From: a halophilic archaeon | GTDB lineage: Archaea; Halobacteriota; Halobacteria; Halobacteriales; Haladaptataceae | Direction: 5' to 3' | Assembly (NCBI GenBank): GCA_003298465.1 | Contig: QNGA01000001.1 | Location: 434,001 to 498,000 of the forward strand | Length of the DNA: 64,000 bases | Shown here: piece after piece, positions 42,943 through 51,859 of the stretch | Numbering within the stretch: position 1 is the stretch's first letter | Layout of the letters: every line of letters begins with the position of its first letter | The notes under the pieces: generated by a model | Told to the model about the DNA's origin: nothing | Databases searched by the model: none | What the model saw: only the letters and a program-made list of their open reading frames with translations | Program-made: the position numbers and the translations under genes

Positions 42943-44616
42943 GTGGTCACTCTGGTCAACCTCCGCGCCTACCGGCGCTTTTTCGTCGTCGCCTGGCACT
43001 TCCTTCCGCTGTTGCTCAGCTACGCCCGCGACCGGCGTCGGTTCCTCCTGTTCGGCGGGTCGCGTCGCGTCGACAGCGAGACGCGCGTCGAGCGGGCGAA
43101 CACCCTGCTCGAATCGCTGCTGACGCTCGGGCCGACGTTCATCAAACTCGGGCAACTGCTGTCGACCCGGCCGGACATCCTCCCGCCGGAGTACGTCGAC
43201 GTGCTGTCGAAGCTCCAGGACGAGGTACCGCCCGCCGACTGGAGCGAGGCCGAGAAGGTGGTCGAGTCCGAACTCGGCCCGGTCGCCCGGGAGTTCGACT
43301 CGTTCGACACCGACGCCATCAGCGGCGCGAGCCTCGGACAGGTGTACGCCGCCGAGGTCGACGACCGGAGCGTCGCGGTGAAGGTGCGACGCCCCGGCAT
43401 CGAGGACCTCGTGGAGGCCGACCTCCGGGTCATCCGGTGGTCGGTTCCCGTCCTGATGCGCTTCATCGGAGAGGCGCGGGCGTTCTCGCTGGAGACCCTC
43501 GCCGACGAGTTCGCCCGGACCATCCGCCAGGAGATGGATTACGACCGCGAGGCGACGATGCTGACGGAGATTCGCGAGAACTTCGCCGACGACGAGGACG
43601 TCGCCATCCCGGCCGTCGTCGAGAGCCACTCGGGCCCGCGCGTGTTGACGATGGAGTACCTCGGCGGAACGAAGATAAACGACGTTGCGACGCTGGACGA
43701 GAAGGGCATCGACCGCACCGACCTCGCGGAGACGCTCCAGCGCGCCTACCTCCAGATGATAATCGAGGACGGCGTCTTCCACGCCGACCCCCACCCCGGA
43801 AACCTCGCCGTGCGGGACGACGGCACCGTCGTGTTCTACGACTTCGGGATGAGCGGCCGGGTGGACGCGTTCATCCAGGAGAAGATCGTCGACTTCTACG
43901 TCGCGGTGGCGAACCAGGACATCGACGCCATCCTCGACGCGCTCATCGAGATGGGCACCCTGTCGCCGGAGGCCGACCGCGCGACGATGGGCGAGGTGAT
44001 GGAACTCGCCATCCAGGACGCCCGCGGCGAGGACATCGAGACCTACCGCGTCCAGCAGATAGTCTCGCAGGTCGAGGACACCATCTACGAGTTCCCCCTG
44101 CGACTTCCGTCGAACCTCGCGCTCGTCCTCCGGGTCGCCACGGTCGTCGAGGGCGTCTGCGTGACGCTCGACCCCGAGTTCGACTTCATCGCCGTCGCGA
44201 CGGACTACCTCACCGAGCAGGGCTACCGCGAGGAGTCCATCAAGCAGTTCCTCGAACAGGCGAGCGACGAGGTGCAGGCCTCGGCGCAGTCGCTGGTGCG
44301 GGTCCCGCCGAAACTCGAGCGCACGCTGGACCGCACCGACCGCGACGACCTCTACGTCCGCGTCAACGTCGAGGACGACGACGACGTGTTCGACCTGTTC
44401 GCGAAGCGACTCGTCTACGGGATGTTGCTCTCCTTCAGCCTGCTCACGACCGGCATCCTCTACACCTTCTCGACGCTCCGCGCCGCCGTCGTGGCGGGCG
44501 CGTTCACCTTCGTCGTCGCCGGTCTGCTCTATCGGTCGTTCCGCGAGCGCCGCGGCATCCGCGCGACCCCGCAGTTCACCCGCCAGAACCTCCGCCAGCG
44601 CGAGGAGCGGGAGTGA
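42943..44616 (+). CDS. ABC1/AarF/UbiB family atypical kinase
   Basis: A 557-residue membrane-associated protein. Family motifs in order are FIKLGQLLSTRPDILP (KxGQ), GASLGQVYAAEV with the Ala-rich nucleotide loop, VAVKVRRPG, DPHPGNLAV and YDFGMSG. Two transmembrane helices close the C-terminus (about residues 490-540). Relatives support quinone biosynthesis by ATPase activity. It starts at GTG 42943, 6 nt after the hsp20 stop. Confidence 0.92.
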   Translation: MVTLVNLRAYRRFFVVAWHFLPLLLSYARDRRRFLLFGGSRRVDSETRVERANTLLESLLTLGPTFIKLGQLLSTRPDILPPEYVDVLSKLQDEVPPADWSEAEKVVESELGPVAREFDSFDTDAISGASLGQVYAAEVDDRSVAVKVRRPGIEDLVEADLRVIRWSVPVLMRFIGEARAFSLETLADEFARTIRQEMDYDREATMLTEIRENFADDEDVAIPAVVESHSGPRVLTMEYLGGTKINDVATLDEKGIDRTDLAETLQRAYLQMIIEDGVFHADPHPGNLAVRDDGTVVFYDFGMSGRVDAFIQEKIVDFYVAVANQDIDAILDALIEMGTLSPEADRATMGEVMELAIQDARGEDIETYRVQQIVSQVEDTIYEFPLRLPSNLALVLRVATVVEGVCVTLDPEFDFIAVATDYLTEQGYREESIKQFLEQASDEVQASAQSLVRVPPKLERTLDRTDRDDLYVRVNVEDDDDVFDLFAKRLVYGMLLSFSLLTTGILYTFSTLRAAVVAGAFTFVVAGLLYRSFRERRGIRATPQFTRQNLRQREERE

Positions 44617-44670
44617 GGCGTCGCGTTCCACTTCCGGTAGCTTAACGCGTTCGCCCGACGACCCCCGACT

Positions 44671-45843
44671 ATGGAAATCGCGCCCTTCGGACTCGAACGC
44701 TGGTTCGGGAAGTACGAACACGAGGCCGACATCATGCTCGCCGAGAGCGGCATCCGGAGCCTCGACGCCTCGCGGTTCGACCTCGACCCCGGGAAACTCG
44801 GGTACGTCATCCCGACCGACGGCGACCCCGAGTTCCGTGCGGCGGTCGCCGACCGCTACGACCGCGGTCGCGACGAAGTGGCGTTCACCTGCGGTACCCA
44901 GGAGGCCAACTTCCTCGCGTTCTGCTCGCTCATGGGGGGCGAAGACGCGAACGCGGTCGGCGGTAGCACCGCCTCTTCATCCCGTGACTCGAAGAGTCAC
45001 GCGGTCGGCGGCAAGACCGCCTCCTCGCCTCGTGGCTCGGGGAGCCACGCGGTCGTCGTGACACCGACCTACCAGGCGCTTCACGCGGTCCCGGACGCGA
45101 TGGGCGACGTGAGTCGCGTCTGGCTCGAACCGCCGGAGTGGGAACTCGACGTCGACGCCGTCGCGGACGCCATCCGCCCGGAGACCGGCGTCGTCGTGCT
45201 GAACAACCCCAACAACCCCACGGGGCGCTACCACCCCGAGGAGACGGTCCGGACGCTGTACGACCTCGCCGAGGACGCGGGCGCACACCTGCTCTGCGAC
45301 GAGGTGTACCGCCTGCTGGCCGACGACCCCGTTCCTCCGGTGGCGAGCATGGGCGAGCACGGCATCAGCACGACAAGCCTGACGAAAGCCTACGGGCTCG
45401 CGGGCCTGCGGTTCGGCTGGATCGCCGGCCCCGAGGACGTGGTCCAACGCGCGGTCCGGTGGAAGGACTACACCACCATCTCGCCGCCCATCTTCGGCCA
45501 GCACGTCGCGCGCCAGGCGCTCGGCGACCAGGAGGACGCCATCCTCGCGGAGAACCGCGAACTGGCGGCCGACCACCGCGACCGCGTCCGGACGTTCGTC
45601 GCCGACCACGACCTCGACTGGTACGACCCCGTCGGCGTGAACGGCTTCGTCTCGATTCCGGACGGGTTCGACGACGCCCGGGAGTTCTGTCGCGGCGTCG
45701 TCGAGGAGGAGAGCGTCGTCCTCGCGCCCGGCGACCTGTTCGGCTACGAGGACTACTTCCGAATCGGCTTCGGCCTGCCGACCGCGGAACTGGAGGAGGG
45801 GCTGGAGCGCGTGTCGTCGTTCGTCGACCGACGCGCCGAGTGA
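44671..45843 (+). CDS. PLP-dependent aminotransferase class I/II with inserted palindromic repeat
   Basis: A 390-residue fold-type I enzyme. Recognisable segments are TCGTQEANF, NNPNNPTGRYH, LCDEVYRLL, SLTKAYGLAGLRFGWIAG (PLP lysine) and the substrate Arg in FRIGFGLP. Residues 95-126 are two copies of a 16-residue Ser/Gly-rich unit lying between GGEDAN and AVVVTPTYQ. This is an insertion near the cofactor-side strand that homologs are expected to lack. The frame is intact, so the enzyme is probably still made, with the insert as a surface loop. The substrate is unknown. Confidence 0.9.
   Translation: MEIAPFGLERWFGKYEHEADIMLAESGIRSLDASRFDLDPGKLGYVIPTDGDPEFRAAVADRYDRGRDEVAFTCGTQEANFLAFCSLMGGEDANAVGGSTASSSRDSKSHAVGGKTASSPRGSGSHAVVVTPTYQALHAVPDAMGDVSRVWLEPPEWELDVDAVADAIRPETGVVVLNNPNNPTGRYHPEETVRTLYDLAEDAGAHLLCDEVYRLLADDPVPPVASMGEHGISTTSLTKAYGLAGLRFGWIAGPEDVVQRAVRWKDYTTISPPIFGQHVARQALGDQEDAILAENRELAADHRDRVRTFVADHDLDWYDPVGVNGFVSIPDGFDDAREFCRGVVEEESVVLAPGDLFGYEDYFRIGFGLPTAELEEGLERVSSFVDRRAE
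44953..45048 (+). repeat. Duplicated 48-nt palindromic element inserted in frame
   Basis: Unit 1 is 44953-45000 and unit 2 is 45001-45048. Each holds two hairpins. The second is GTGACTC-GAA-GAGTCAC in unit 1 and GTGGCTC-GGG-GAGCCAC in unit 2, so the substitutions keep the pairing. The first hairpin is GGCGGT-AGC-ACCGCC in unit 1 and is weaker in unit 2. The insert is flanked by GCGGTC on both sides. Confidence 0.85.
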
Positions 45844-45854
45844 CGGCGGAGCCT

Positions 45855-46514
45855 TCAGACGTCCTCGGCGGCGTCTAAGTACTCGTCGAGCAGGGTGGGG
45901 AAGTCCCGACCGCGGAGGTACCGCAGGCCGAAGTTCTCCGCCCAGTCGATGACGCCGGTGTCCTCGGTGACGACGCCGGCGTCGAGTTCGCGGGCGAGCA
46001 CGAGCAGGTCGAAGTCCTCGCGGGAGTCCAGCACGCCCCGGCGGAGCGTCGACCGGTACTCGCTCCGGAGGTCGGCGACCACCTCGTCTACCTCCGTCCG
46101 GGGGTCGTCTGCGTCGCCCTCACCGTCCGCGTGCGAGTCCTCGGCCTTCCGAACGGCCTTCTCGGAGACGCGCAGGCCGCGGTCGACGCGGTCGCTCATC
46201 TCGTCGACGAACTGGTAGACGAGTTCGGCCGGGATGGTCACCTCGAACCGTGCCGGATTCTTCTTGATGACCCACGTCTCTAACTTCGCGAGGACGCGGT
46301 CGTCGACGCCGCGGTCGTCGAGGACGCCGGTCAACTCGTCGTGGACCGACGGCGGGATGTAACAGGAGATGTTCAGCGAGAGCTTCGCCGCCGAGACGCG
46401 GTCGAGCAGGCGTTCGACGGCCGCTTCGAGGTCCTCGTCGTCGTTCCGGATCTCCTCGGTGAGGAACACCGACGTGTCCAGGACGAACCGCTGCTTGAGC
46501 GGATGCTCGGGCAT
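45855..46514 (-). CDS. HARP, protein-only RNase P homolog (RNA ligase partner/UPF0278 family)
   Basis: A 219-residue PIN-domain protein. The first catalytic Asp is in FVLDTSVFL (Asp13). Later acidic residues lie in [30 protein letters not shown], and a helical insertion (about residues 90-150) is present. This family is the Homolog of Aquifex RNase P, which can cut the 5' leader of pre-tRNA. Archaea normally also have RNA-based RNase P, and HARP in Haloferax is dispensable, so it may be a backup or do another job. A loop with [14 protein letters not shown] is haloarchaea-like extra sequence. Confidence 0.88.
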   Translation of the reverse strand: MPEHPLKQRFVLDTSVFLTEEIRNDDEDLEAAVERLLDRVSAAKLSLNISCYIPPSVHDELTGVLDDRGVDDRVLAKLETWVIKKNPARFEVTIPAELVYQFVDEMSDRVDRGLRVSEKAVRKAEDSHADGEGDADDPRTEVDEVVADLRSEYRSTLRRGVLDSREDFDLLVLARELDAGVVTEDTGVIDWAENFGLRYLRGRDFPTLLDEYLDAAEDV

Positions 46515-46628
46515 GCGTGTGGATTGGTACCGATGGACGAAAACCTTCTCCCGGCGAGCGACGATTCGGCAATCGCAAAGGAGCGCTTTTATACTGCATG
46601 GGCCACCACATCCGGGCGAGAAACGCTC

Positions 46629-48515
46629 ATGAGTGTCGAGTCAGCGGGGTCGGGGCCGGGACTGCTCGTCATCGTCGCGACAGTCATCGGTCTCGGCGTT
46701 GTCGCACAGATACTTGCAGACCGCTTCCAGGTGCCGAGCGTGCTCTTTCTCATCATCCTGGGCGTCCTGGTCGGCCCCGTCGGAATCGGTCTGTTGAACC
46801 CCGCCTCGTTCGGGGGTGCACTGTCGGCCATCGTCGGCCTGAGCGTCGCCATCATCGTCTTCGAGGGGGCGTTCCACCTGAAGCTGAGCAAGCTTCGCGA
46901 AGCGCCGTCGGCGCAGATAAAGCTGGTGACGGTCGGTGCCGTCGTCTCGCTGATCGGCACCGCGGTTACGGTCCGGTACGCTCTCGGAACGGAGTGGGAC
47001 CTCGCGTTCCTCGTCGGTGCGCTGCTGATCGCGACCGGCCCGACGGTCATCACGCCGATCCTCTCGGTCGTCGCGGTCCGGGACCGCGTCGAGGCCGCGC
47101 TGGAGACCGAGGGCATCGTCAACGACGTGACGGCGGCCATCCTCGCCGTGGTGATGTTCGAAGTCGTCGTGCTGACCGAGGGCGCGGCGTTCGAGTTCAA
47201 CGAGTTCCTGAGCGAGTTCATCACCAAACTCGGGACCGGACTGTTCGTCGGCATGCTCGTCGCCGGCGCGGTCTGGTACGTGCTCCGGCACGTCGACCTC
47301 TCGCGGGGCAACGCTCCCCAGAACGCCCGCCTGCTCGTGCTGGTCGGCGCGCTCGTGGCCTACGCGGGTGCCGACTTCTTCGCCAAGGAGGCCGGCATCG
47401 CGGCGGTCGCGACGGCGGGCATGCTGCTCGGCAACGCCGACCTGCCGTACGAGGGGAAGATAGAGGAGTTCAAGGGCGACATCACCCTCGTCGTCCTCTC
47501 GTTCGTCTTCATCATCCTCGCGGCGCTGCTACAGCCCGCCGACCTCTTCTCGCTGGGACTCGGCGGCGTCGCGGTCGTGGTGGTCGTCGCGCTCCTCGTC
47601 CGTCCGCTGGGCGTCCTACTCTCGACGACCGGCGGCCGGTTCGACCGGGGCGAACGGCTGTTCATGAGCTTCGTCGGTCCGCGCGGCATCATTCCCGCGT
47701 CGGTCGCCACGCTGTTTGCGTTCCAGCTACAGAACCGTGGACTGAACCAGGCGGCGACGACGCTGGTCGGAACCGTCTTCCTCGTCATCGTCGTCACCGT
47801 CGTGCTGGAGGGCGGATTCGCCCGTCACATCGCCGAATACCTCAACGTGATTCCCATGCGTGTCATCATCGTCGGAGGCGGGAAGGTGGGCCGCGCGCTC
47901 GCCGAACGCCTCGAAGACCGGGGAGAGAACGTCGTCATCGTCGAGAACGACGAAACGATAATCGAGACCGCTCGCGACGCCGGCTTCACCGTCCACAGGG
48001 GCGACGGCACGGACACGGAGGTGCTCCGTGCCGCCGGCGCGGACAACGCCCGCATCGCCGTGGCCGCGACCGGCGACGACGACGCGAACCTGCTCATCGC
48101 TCAACTCGCCGACTCGAAGTTCGACGTCGAGACCGTCATCGCCCGGGCGAACAATCCGGACAACGTCGACGCCTTCGAGGACCTCGGCGTTCGAACCATC
48201 TCCTCGTCGATGGCGACGGCGTGGGCCATCGACAACGTCATCGAACGCCCGGCGCTGTCGAACTGGATGACCGAACTCGGTCGGGCCGGCGACGTCCAGG
48301 AGATAGAGGTCACGTCCGAAGAACACGTCGGCAAGACCATCGAGGAACTCGACGACGAACTACCGAGCGGCTGTCTCATCGCGCTGGTGGGACGCGACGG
48401 CGATACGCAGGTTCCCAACGAGAACTTCACGCTGCAGAAGGGCGACCACATCACGTTCCTCGGTCGCAAGGACGCCGTCAGGGAGGCCATCGACCTCTGC
48501 CACCCGCCCGCGTGA
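46629..48515 (+). CDS. Cation:proton antiporter (NhaP/Kef type) with TrkA-N and TrkA-C domains
   Basis: A 628-residue membrane protein. About 12 transmembrane helices (residues 8-400) have the family segments GPTVITPIL and [12 protein letters not shown] carrying the transport Asp. A Rossmann RCK/TrkA-N domain follows ([32 protein letters not shown]), and then a TrkA-C domain. It likely exchanges Na+ or K+ for H+ under control of nucleotide binding, important in a salt-in organism. The ATG at 46629 is chosen; an upstream extension overlaps HARP antisense. Confidence 0.92.
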   Translation: MSVESAGSGPGLLVIVATVIGLGVVAQILADRFQVPSVLFLIILGVLVGPVGIGLLNPASFGGALSAIVGLSVAIIVFEGAFHLKLSKLREAPSAQIKLVTVGAVVSLIGTAVTVRYALGTEWDLAFLVGALLIATGPTVITPILSVVAVRDRVEAALETEGIVNDVTAAILAVVMFEVVVLTEGAAFEFNEFLSEFITKLGTGLFVGMLVAGAVWYVLRHVDLSRGNAPQNARLLVLVGALVAYAGADFFAKEAGIAAVATAGMLLGNADLPYEGKIEEFKGDITLVVLSFVFIILAALLQPADLFSLGLGGVAVVVVVALLVRPLGVLLSTTGGRFDRGERLFMSFVGPRGIIPASVATLFAFQLQNRGLNQAATTLVGTVFLVIVVTVVLEGGFARHIAEYLNVIPMRVIIVGGGKVGRALAERLEDRGENVVIVENDETIIETARDAGFTVHRGDGTDTEVLRAAGADNARIAVAATGDDDANLLIAQLADSKFDVETVIARANNPDNVDAFEDLGVRTISSSMATAWAIDNVIERPALSNWMTELGRAGDVQEIEVTSEEHVGKTIEELDDELPSGCLIALVGRDGDTQVPNENFTLQKGDHITFLGRKDAVREAIDLCHPPA

Positions 48516-49053
48516 TCCCGACCCGGCGATCCAGCCCGAGGTTGATGGCCGACAGCGCGACGAACGCTCCGAGAACGAGAGCGGCGTACCCCAGCACGGG
48601 GACGGTCGTGAGCGGGTACATGCCGAGTAGCCGGCAGCCGACGACGACACCGCTGACGAGCGCGAGCGCCAGGTAGTAGCGACTCCAGTTCGCGCCGTCC
48701 GGCGCGGGCGAGAGGTAGTCGTCGAGTTCGTCCGCGCCGTCCGCGAGCGCGACGGTGCCGCGGTGGCGGTCGTAGTCGACGACGCCCGCGTCGGCCATCT
48801 TCGGCAGATGCGTCTGGTACAGCGACGTGTACACCGACTTCCGCTCCTTCGAGGATATCAGGGCGACGGTCGTGTCCCGTTCGTGGGCGGCGATGACCTC
48901 CGCGAGTTCGCCGATGGAGACCGGGCCGGACCGGGTCCGGAGGTACGCCAGCGCGTAGCGGCGACGCGCGTTCGTCAGTATCTCGAACGCCGTGTCGCGC
49001 GACATGGTTTCCGCGTCGGCCGAGGCGCTCTCCGAACCGCTATCTCCGCTCAT
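48478..49053 (-). CDS. HTH protein of DUF7344 type with two membrane helices
   Basis: A 191-residue protein. The N-terminal winged helix (FEILTNARRRYALAYLRTRSGPVSIGELAEVIAAHE, SVYTSLYQTHLPKMADAGVVDYD) is followed by two C-terminal transmembrane helices (about residues 125-175). It is a membrane-tethered regulator layout common in haloarchaea. Its 3' end overlaps the antiporter's 3' end by 38 nt tail to tail, which is unusual but leaves both reading frames intact. Confidence 0.82.
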   Translation of the reverse strand: MSGDSGSESASADAETMSRDTAFEILTNARRRYALAYLRTRSGPVSIGELAEVIAAHERDTTVALISSKERKSVYTSLYQTHLPKMADAGVVDYDRHRGTVALADGADELDDYLSPAPDGANWSRYYLALALVSGVVVGCRLLGMYPLTTVPVLGYAALVLGAFVALSAINLGLDRRVGITRAGGRGRWPP

Positions 49054-49271
49054 GGGCGGCGACGGCGGTGGTCGCCTTTCGCTTCCGGTCTCCCCGGCAC
49101 AGTGTCCGAATTTCGGGGAGCCGCTGGAAAAAGATATCCGTCTGTTTAGGCACCGTCGCTGCGGAAATAAGGCGTTCCGGCGGACGGCCGTCGTCCGCGA
49201 CGCGAGACGGTCACTCGCCCGACCTGTCTCGAACGCCGATGTTTATTGTACCGAAGCTCCAACTCTCGAAC

Positions 49272-50954
49272 ATGCTTCACGCCGAAGGCCCGCTACTGAC
49301 CGTCGACGTGGGCGAGCGCGAGACGACGACGACCGACGTCGACGACGTGCTCGCCTCGTTCGTGGGCGGTCGGGGCGTCGCCACGAAACTGGCGCACGAC
49401 CGGATTCCGTTCGACGCCGACCCGTTCGGCCCGGAGAACAGCCTCTTTTTCACGACCGGACCGCTCCAGATGTCGACGATGAGCTTCACCGGGCGGATGA
49501 ACTGCACCGGCCTCTCGCCGCTGACGGGTGGTCTGCTGTCCTCGAACGCGGGCGGGTTCCTCTCGCGGAACTTCACCGGGACGGGGTACGCCGCGGTCGA
49601 GATAACGGGCGAGAGCGACGACCTCGTCGCGGTCCACGTCACCGACGACGGAGTCGAGTTCGAGGACGTGCCGGAACTCGCCGGCGCGACCGTCGGCGAG
49701 ACGGGGGAGTACGCGGCCGACGAACACGGCTTCGGCGACGACCAGCTCGCCGTCGCCGGGCCGGCGGGCGAGAATCGGGTCCGGTTCGCGGCCATCATGA
49801 CCACGGAACACCGCGCGTTCGGTCGCGGCGGCCTCGGCGCGGTCCTGGGCGGCAAGAACGTCAAGTACGTCGCGTTCGCGGGCGACAGCGCGCCCGACGT
49901 CGACGTCGACCCCGTGGCGATGGACGTCCACCGCGAGGCCGCGACCGCGGACGACCACCCGATGAAGGAGGCCGGCACGACCAGCGTCACGGAGTACGCC
50001 AACCACGTCGGCGCGTTGCCGTCCTACTACTTCTCGGAACTGGAGTTCGACGGCGCGGCCGACATCGGCGGCGAGGCGGTCTCGGAGAAGAAGTACAAGA
50101 AAGGCACCTGCTCGCAGTGTGCGTTCGCGTGCAAACTCCCGACGCGCGACGAGGAGACCGGACTCGAAACCGAGGGGCCGGAGTACGAGACGGTGATGGC
50201 GTTCGGCAGCAACTCCGGCGTCGACGACGTGGTCTCGGTGATGAAGTCCAACGACCTCTGTGACGAACTCGGCATGGACACCATCTCCTGTGGCGACGCC
50301 GTCGCCGCCTACCTCGCGGCGAACGACGAGTTCGGCAACAGCGACCTGATCCACGACCTCGTCGAGAAGATCGCCTACCGCGAGGGCGACGGGGACCTGC
50401 TCGCGGAGGGCGTCCACCGCTTCGCGGACGACCTCGGCGTCGAGGACTGGACGGTGAAGGGCCTGGAGTTCGCGGCCCACGACGGCCGCACGCTGAACGG
50501 GCAGGGTCTCGCCTTCGCCACCGCGAACCGCGGCGCGGACCACATGTACGCCGAGTTCTACTCGAAGGAGTACCCCCTCGTGGACAAGGACGAGGCGGTC
50601 GACCCGGAGGGGCTGGACGGCAAACCGCCGCTGGTCGTCGAGAAGGAGAACCACAACGCGGTGCTGGACAGCGGCGTCGTCTGCAAGTTCTCGCGGGATT
50701 TCATGACCGAGGAACGCCTCGAAGCGCTGCTCGACGCCGACTACGACGACCTGCAGGCGATGGGCGCCCGCGTCGTCGAACTGGAGCGCCACTTCAACAA
50801 CCGGCGGGGCTTCGACCGGGCGGACGACGCGCTACCGTACGACCTGCCGGGCTTCGAGGACGCGCTCTCGGAGTACTACGAGGTCCGGGGCTGGAACGAC
50901 GACGGGACGGTGCCGGACGGCCGGATTTCGGGCGCGGCCAGCGCGGACGACTGA
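49272..50954 (+). CDS. aor: Aldehyde:ferredoxin oxidoreductase (tungsten enzyme)
   Basis: A 560-residue enzyme that oxidises aldehydes to acids with ferredoxin. The N-terminal tungstopterin domain (GGRGVATKL, AIMTTEHRAFGRGGLGAVLGGKN) precedes the 4Fe-4S ligands Cys280, Cys283 and Cys287 (CSQCAFAC) and Cys471 in GVVCKFSRDF. LGMDTISCGD is the family's second pterin contact. A TATA-like GTTTATTG lies about 30 nt upstream. The Mod-type remnants at 19.5-20.3 kb show that at least one oxyanion-uptake locus has decayed, so tungstate must come from another transporter. Confidence 0.92.
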   Translation: MLHAEGPLLTVDVGERETTTTDVDDVLASFVGGRGVATKLAHDRIPFDADPFGPENSLFFTTGPLQMSTMSFTGRMNCTGLSPLTGGLLSSNAGGFLSRNFTGTGYAAVEITGESDDLVAVHVTDDGVEFEDVPELAGATVGETGEYAADEHGFGDDQLAVAGPAGENRVRFAAIMTTEHRAFGRGGLGAVLGGKNVKYVAFAGDSAPDVDVDPVAMDVHREAATADDHPMKEAGTTSVTEYANHVGALPSYYFSELEFDGAADIGGEAVSEKKYKKGTCSQCAFACKLPTRDEETGLETEGPEYETVMAFGSNSGVDDVVSVMKSNDLCDELGMDTISCGDAVAAYLAANDEFGNSDLIHDLVEKIAYREGDGDLLAEGVHRFADDLGVEDWTVKGLEFAAHDGRTLNGQGLAFATANRGADHMYAEFYSKEYPLVDKDEAVDPEGLDGKPPLVVEKENHNAVLDSGVVCKFSRDFMTEERLEALLDADYDDLQAMGARVVELERHFNNRRGFDRADDALPYDLPGFEDALSEYYEVRGWNDDGTVPDGRISGAASADD

Positions 50955-51047
50955 CCCGCGCGACGCCCCCTTGCGCTCGCGGTGCAACTCTCACCGAACG
51001 CGTTCGGGGGAACGGTGAGGGTGCCGCTGTGACTACGTCCTGACGAG

Positions 51048-51356
51048 ATGACGACGAAGCGAACGCTGGCCGACCTCGACGGCGACCCGACGGCGGTCGT
51101 CTTCCCCGGAGCGGAACCGAAGACGGTCAGGCTCACGCTCGACGAGGGCGAACGCGTGGCTCCCCACAGACATCCGGACCGGCAGGTCGTGCTCGCGGTC
51201 CTCGACGGTCGCCTGACGCTCGACGTCGGCGACGAGACGCGAACGGTCGAGGCGGGCGAGACCGTCCGCTTCGACGGCCGGCAGGAGGTGTCACCGTTCG
51301 CCGAGACCGACGTCACCGCGCTGCTCGTCCTCGCTCGTCGCGTCCCGGCGGACTGA
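51048..51356 (+). CDS. Small cupin-domain protein
   Basis: A 102-residue single cupin. The metal-binding strands are PHRHPDRQVVLAVLDGRLTL and VEAGETVRFDGRQEVSPF, with the His pair in PHRH. Substrate and role are unknown. It lies 93 nt downstream of the AOR gene and upstream of the CGCGG gene on the same strand. Confidence 0.85.
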   Translation: MTTKRTLADLDGDPTAVVFPGAEPKTVRLTLDEGERVAPHRHPDRQVVLAVLDGRLTLDVGDETRTVEAGETVRFDGRQEVSPFAETDVTALLVLARRVPAD

Positions 51357-51423
51357 GCGACTCGACCGGACGAACGCGTTCGGGGCTCGGCTTTCCTCCG
51401 GCGGCGACCAACGAACGACTGTC

Positions 51424-51717
51424 ATGTCCGACTCCACCCCCGAACCGGTGACGGACCACGTCCACGAGAGTTCGTGGTCGGCGAACCTCGAACTGCCGCG
51501 TCACGCCGACGACCGCGACCTCACCGTCGAGCAGGCGCTGGACGCCGTCCGGAAGACGGTGTCGGGCTACCACGTCAACCTCGTCACGCACGGGAACCAC
51601 GGCCACCCGGAGACGTACCTCTTCGACGAACTCCGGGACGCGTTCGACGACGCGGAGTACCGGTTCGTCGAACGGTGCGGCTGCGGCGGGTACGTCACGC
51701 GCGTCCACGTCGAGTGA
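51424..51717 (+). CDS. CGCGG-motif small protein, putative post-translationally modified peptide
   Basis: A 97-residue protein whose C-terminal end holds a CGCGG motif (residues 85-89) followed by YVTRVHVE. The preceding part has a conserved-looking SGYHVNLVTHGNHGHPETYLFDELRDAF. From memory, proteins ending like this in haloarchaea are labelled CGCGG-family radical-SAM-modified peptides. I cannot verify that here and no radical SAM gene (CxxxCxxC) lies in this window. Two closely spaced Cys with Gly could instead bind a metal. It sits between the cupin and a His-rich membrane protein. Confidence 0.75.
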   Translation: MSDSTPEPVTDHVHESSWSANLELPRHADDRDLTVEQALDAVRKTVSGYHVNLVTHGNHGHPETYLFDELRDAFDDAEYRFVERCGCGGYVTRVHVE

Positions 51718-51859
51718 TTCGGGTCCGTTCGTCCTCTCTGCGTTCTGACGCTCCCGGGCGCGGACCGTCCCCGGTGGAGCAGTCGACCGCCACGTTCTCG
51801 TCGACCGCGAACGTGTTCGGGAGAATCGCTTCTCGTCCATACAGGCTAGGGAGAGTCAG

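Noticed and set aside
48478..48515. Frame error at the antiporter/HTH overlap
   Set aside because: Both proteins end naturally in the 38-nt tail-to-tail overlap and neither shows a broken domain.
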